Source: CAZCPB01 sp044223975 (GTDB taxonomy: Bacteria; Planctomycetota; Phycisphaerae; Phycisphaerales; UBA1924). From it: a stretch of 64,000 bases of DNA. This document shows positions 61,346-64,000 of the stretch, piece by piece. The notes under the pieces were generated by a model, which had not been told where the DNA came from, made no database searches, and was given only the letters and a program-made list of their open reading frames with translations. The stretch covers positions 135,252 to 199,251 of the forward strand of contig JBGALI010000009.1 of NCBI GenBank assembly GCA_044223975.1. The letters are read 5' to 3'. Position 1 is the first letter of the stretch. Every line of letters begins with the position of its first letter. The position numbers and the translations under genes were made by a program.

Positions 61346-63393
61346 CAGGGCACATCAACTGGCAACCTCGACCTGCGTTCAATCACCGCGTATTTGTAAA
61401 GGCCGGGCAGAAAGGTGGTAGGCCTCGCACCGCCCAAGCATCGGAAATCGGATTCTGAAGGTAGGTTTCCTGGCGGTTCGAGCTTTACGATTGCAATCCC
61501 GTCAGCGTGTGTTCTCCACCAAGCCGCTGTTTGTGACGTATCAATTCGTTGCACGCGACCTCGCGTAGAGAACACCAAGCTGTCTTCGTGGTACTCGCTG
61601 ACGATCGCTCGGAGCTCCCAGTGATCGGTGTTCATGAGGCCGCGAACCAAGTCCGGCGTGAGCGATCCCGGGAGCACTCGCGGGGCTATCACCTGGAAGA
61701 AGACCGCGTCGAACAGCAACAGCGCGGTGTTCACTCGAACAAGAGATTCAAGCATGTGCCGTGTCCTCAGAGCAGTAAAGCTCTGCCAGCAGAGCACTGA
61801 GGCGAGCACGAGTACGAGAAGCGATCCAAGGATCGTTGCCCCAACCAAGTTCGGAGGGATGAACGAACCGGCTCCCAATGTCCAAAGCCCAAAGAGCATC
61901 GTTGCTCCACCGATGACCACCATGCCAATCGAGGTCCAAACAACTCGCCCAAGCCGCTGAGCATTCCAGATACGGTCTTCACGCGCCAGCCCGGCCAACG
62001 AGAGAAATGTTCGCGCACTGATGATCGCCACCGCCGGGTACATCGGCAGCGTGTAGTGCGGCAGCTTCGTCCCGATCAACTCGAACACGATCCACGCGGG
62101 CACGATCCACGCGAGGCAGAAAAAGTCCGCATCACGTCCCGGTCGCCGGTCGAACCAGGAGCGCAATCGCAACCACATTGAATCGGGCGAGCCTGTTTCC
62201 GACATTGGCCCAGCGAGGTGGCCGGGAGTCACTTGTGCCTGCGAACCCGCCTCCTTCCGGAGGCGGCTCCCCGGACCCATCCGTGGCCACCCGCGATTGA
62301 ATGCCCTCCCCACCGCCATGGCCGTGGTCAGGCTTCCCGGCCAGAAGAGCACCGCGAGGAGCACCGTGTGGTATCCCGGCGGGCCCCAGTGGCCCTCTTT
62401 GGGTTCAAGGCTTCGTCCGATCGTTTCGTCCTTGATGATCGCGAGGTATTTCGACCAGCCTACGTGTTCGCCCACCGCGTACAGCCACGGCGCGACGATT
62501 GCGGCGACGATAACGACACCAACGAGGGGGCGGAGTGCCAGCAACCAACGCCAACGGCGCGACGCAAGGCACAGCGCCAGGCAGGTAAGAGCGGCGATCA
62601 TGGGCCCGATCGGGCCCTTGGCCAAGATGCTCACGCCGAGGCACACCCAGAAACTGATCGGCGCGAGCCCGCGGTCCGCAGGGGTCGAGTACGAGCCCGA
62701 CGCGCCAGCGAGGGTCTGGGAGGCATCGTCCGGCATTGGCACTGCATCAGTCGCCGAAGGCTTTCCATTCCCTCGCTTGCGCGTCGGGCTCGTACCGAAC
62801 CGCTTCGCCCCGCGCCACACGCTCCACAACGCCCACTGCGTCGCCACCACCGTTGTCAAAAGGAGTTGGTCTGCCCTCGCCTGGTGCGCATCGAACACCA
62901 CCAGCGGACACACAGCCAGTAGAGCCGCACCGAGAAAAGCGGCACGCGGATCGAACATGGTCCGCCCCATCCGCCACGTCATCAGCACGGTGGCCATGGC
63001 GCACAGGACTCCCGGGATCCGGTACATCCAGATCTCGTCCTTCAACGGATCGCCGCCCGTGAATACCCACGCCGAGGCCACCTGCAGCCAATACACCAGC
63101 GGCGGCTTGTTCAATCGCGGCTTGTCCTGCAGCATGGGCACGACCCAGCCGCCCGAATGCATTGACGGGTCCTTCTGGGCCTCCGGCAGTGCCGCGGCCT
63201 CGAACATCTGGCGGCTTGCCTGGGCAAACCTCGACTCGTCCCGATCGATGGGGGGAATCGTGAACAGGCCGGGGAGATAGACTGTGAGGCACAGGAGCAC
63301 CAGCACGAGGCCCGCGCGCCACGATCGCGAGAACGAGACCGCCGCGCGACGATCCCTGAACCACCTCGAAATGACCCAGTCCCACACCCGCAT
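61345..63393 (-). CDS. ArnT-like membrane glycosyltransferase (GT39/PMT superfamily)
   Basis: About 682 residues; the ATG is 8 nt after TATAGT, with no Shine-Dalgarno. About eleven membrane helices; the first periplasmic loop has the family motif IPPIDRDESRFAQASRQM (Asp-Glu) and RLNKPPLVYWLQV, typical of enzymes that move sugars from polyprenyl-phosphate donors onto lipid A or proteins. Two loop segments look inserted: residues around GTSPTRKRG...LAGASGSYS, encoded by an inverted-repeat element at 62689-62795, and a region near AGPMSETGSPDS. The 3' third is poorer in G+C than the 5' part. Coupled to truB. Confidence 0.85.
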   Translation of the reverse strand: MRVWDWVISRWFRDRRAAVSFSRSWRAGLVLVLLCLTVYLPGLFTIPPIDRDESRFAQASRQMFEAAALPEAQKDPSMHSGGWVVPMLQDKPRLNKPPLVYWLQVASAWVFTGGDPLKDEIWMYRIPGVLCAMATVLMTWRMGRTMFDPRAAFLGAALLAVCPLVVFDAHQARADQLLLTTVVATQWALWSVWRGAKRFGTSPTRKRGNGKPSATDAVPMPDDASQTLAGASGSYSTPADRGLAPISFWVCLGVSILAKGPIGPMIAALTCLALCLASRRWRWLLALRPLVGVVIVAAIVAPWLYAVGEHVGWSKYLAIIKDETIGRSLEPKEGHWGPPGYHTVLLAVLFWPGSLTTAMAVGRAFNRGWPRMGPGSRLRKEAGSQAQVTPGHLAGPMSETGSPDSMWLRLRSWFDRRPGRDADFFCLAWIVPAWIVFELIGTKLPHYTLPMYPAVAIISARTFLSLAGLAREDRIWNAQRLGRVVWTSIGMVVIGGATMLFGLWTLGAGSFIPPNLVGATILGSLLVLVLASVLCWQSFTALRTRHMLESLVRVNTALLLFDAVFFQVIAPRVLPGSLTPDLVRGLMNTDHWELRAIVSEYHEDSLVFSTRGRVQRIDTSQTAAWWRTHADGIAIVKLEPPGNLPSESDFRCLGGARPTTFLPGLYKYAVIERRSRLPVDVP
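62689..62795. repeat. 107-nt inverted-repeat element inside the glycosyltransferase gene
   Basis: Two 26-nt arms with one mismatch (left arm begins GTACGAGCCCGACGCG at 62689-62714; right arm is its reverse complement at 62770-62795) flank a 55-nt loop. The element is read through in frame, adding about 35 residues to a soluble loop. Its encoded SPTRKRG peptide is, as I recall, seen often in planctomycete translations, suggesting a dispersed repeat family. Confidence 0.75.
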
Positions 63394-63401
63394 CACCGCC
63401 G

Positions 63402-63407
63402 ACTATA
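63402..63407 (-). promoter_or_regulatory. Candidate -10 of leaderless glycosyltransferase gene
   Basis: On the minus strand TATAGT is followed by 8 nt and the ATG (or 5 nt and a GTG). On the + strand the overlapping ACTATAAC could be the -10 of the PAP2 gene, making a shared divergent promoter core. Confidence 0.4.
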
Positions 63408-63427
63408 ACCGCACGCTGGCAGGGCCG

Positions 63428-64000
63428 GTGCGGTGGGCCCACGTCGTCGCGGGATACGTTCGCGAGTTCCTTTCGCCGCTGACAGACTGGGCGGGGGCGC
63501 CGTCGCGCCGGCTCTGGGTGCCGCCCCTGATCTGGGCGGGAATCCTTGCCGCGGCACTGGTCCCCTTCGACGGGGTGATCTCGGGATGGGCTGCCCTGGG
63601 CAAGCTCAAGCTCGGCGGCGACCTGCGGCGCGAGCTAGAAATGCTCCAGCAGTACGGGGATCTGGCCACGCTGCTGCTCACCGCCGCGATCGTGGCTTTA
63701 CTCGATCGTGCCCAGCGGCACCGGCTGTGGGACTTGGCGGTGGCGGCGGTGTTCACGAGCATCGTGGTCTCCGCGATGAAAATGCTCGTCGGCCGTCCAC
63801 GCCCTGAGTTCGGCGACCCGCTGTATTTCCTGGGGCCGCTGGGGAGCTACCCGATCGACGCCAAGGTCGGTGTCCGCCACGCGTGGGAATTCTGGGCTGG
63901 GATCTCATCGAAGCTGTGGTCGATGCCGTCGAGCCATACGTCCGCCGCGGTGGTGCTCAGTGTGTTCCTGTGCACTCTGTACCCGCGCATCAGGCCCTTG
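63428..64000 (+). CDS. PAP2-family membrane phosphatase (cut by window end)
   Basis: 191 codons to the window edge, no stop. Membrane-bound lipid/undecaprenyl-type phosphatase: helices near WVPPLIWAGILAAALVPF, YGDLATLLLTAAIVALL and LAVAAVFTSIVVS, then the PAP2 signature parts KMLVGRPRPEFGD (Lys and Arg-Pro of motif 1) and SMPSSHTSAAVVLSVF (motif 2, His). I start at a GTG preceded by AGGG; an in-frame ATG at 63371 would overlap the divergent glycosyltransferase gene. Possible partner of that enzyme in polyprenyl-phosphate recycling (inference). Confidence 0.85.
   Translation, partial: MRWAHVVAGYVREFLSPLTDWAGAPSRRLWVPPLIWAGILAAALVPFDGVISGWAALGKLKLGGDLRRELEMLQQYGDLATLLLTAAIVALLDRAQRHRLWDLAVAAVFTSIVVSAMKMLVGRPRPEFGDPLYFLGPLGSYPIDAKVGVRHAWEFWAGISSKLWSMPSSHTSAAVVLSVFLCTLYPRIRPL

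Overview
The window looks like a chromosome segment of a planctomycete, probably from the class Phycisphaerae. The grounds are the high G+C content, two secreted proteins opening with the planctomycete LEPR-XLL motif, two ECF sigma factors of the planctomycete-expanded type (both with AMRRVLV[E/D]HAR), large Ser/Thr kinases with sensor or TPR regions, a secreted protein with a C-terminal dockerin-like Asp/Asn repeat, and a retained PBP2/RodA pair. This assignment rests on sequence reading only; no search was run.

Layout. (1) 1-13 kb is a less G+C-rich accessory stretch: a truncated TPR gene, a LEPR beta-helix protein, a secreted orphan, a TPR kinase convergent with an ECF sigma factor, a dockerin-type secreted protein, and a broken tyrosine integrase plus an orphan ORF lying against tRNA-Gly(UCC). 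Three copies of a perfect palindrome (core CGGTAATTACCG) sit at 1441, 11645 and 12898, marking the integrase fragment and possibly the limits of an integrated element. (2) 14-29 kb is denser and richer in G+C: proS, a cytochrome b562-like protein, class III FBPase, a CHASE2 kinase coupled to a lipoprotein and its paralogue, a CBS protein, a second LEPR protein, a secreted orphan, a Gfo/Idh/MocA oxidoreductase and an ECF sigma factor. (3) 29.5-37.5 kb is the most unusual region: a protein made almost wholly of seven 34-35-residue Trp/Asn/Gln/Gly repeats, a 68-residue peptide with a double-glycine-like leader, and a complete three-gene NHLM-type peptide exporter (HlyD, C39 peptidase-ABC, second ABC). 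(4) 38-46 kb is an overlapping operon pxpB-pxpC-MFS-pxpA-hrpA for 5-oxoproline use, preceded by tRNA-Met(CAU). (5) 46-64 kb is core: a KAP-like NTPase, phosphomannomutase, a leftward cluster (membrane protein, small ORF, mrdA, rodA, rsmG, DinG-like helicase), an M48 peptidase, a membrane protein, folE2, truB, an ArnT-like glycosyltransferase carrying an inserted palindromic repeat, and a PAP2 phosphatase cut by the window end.

How parts may work together. In region 3 the exporter reads toward the two candidate substrates, which are on the other strand; both substrates share an N-terminal pattern ending in D-L-[R/K]-x-[V/A]-S-[A/G]. I infer a dedicated export system for a repeat protein and a small peptide, with the divergent ECF sigma factor as a possible regulator. 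No tailoring enzyme (lanthionine synthetase, radical SAM, YcaO) is visible in the window.

Several genes here lack a Shine-Dalgarno sequence but carry a TAnnnT-like hexamer 5-8 nt before the start codon (6345, 14121 variant, 16631, 17475, 26484, 38288, 63393). This suggests that leaderless transcripts are common in this organism.
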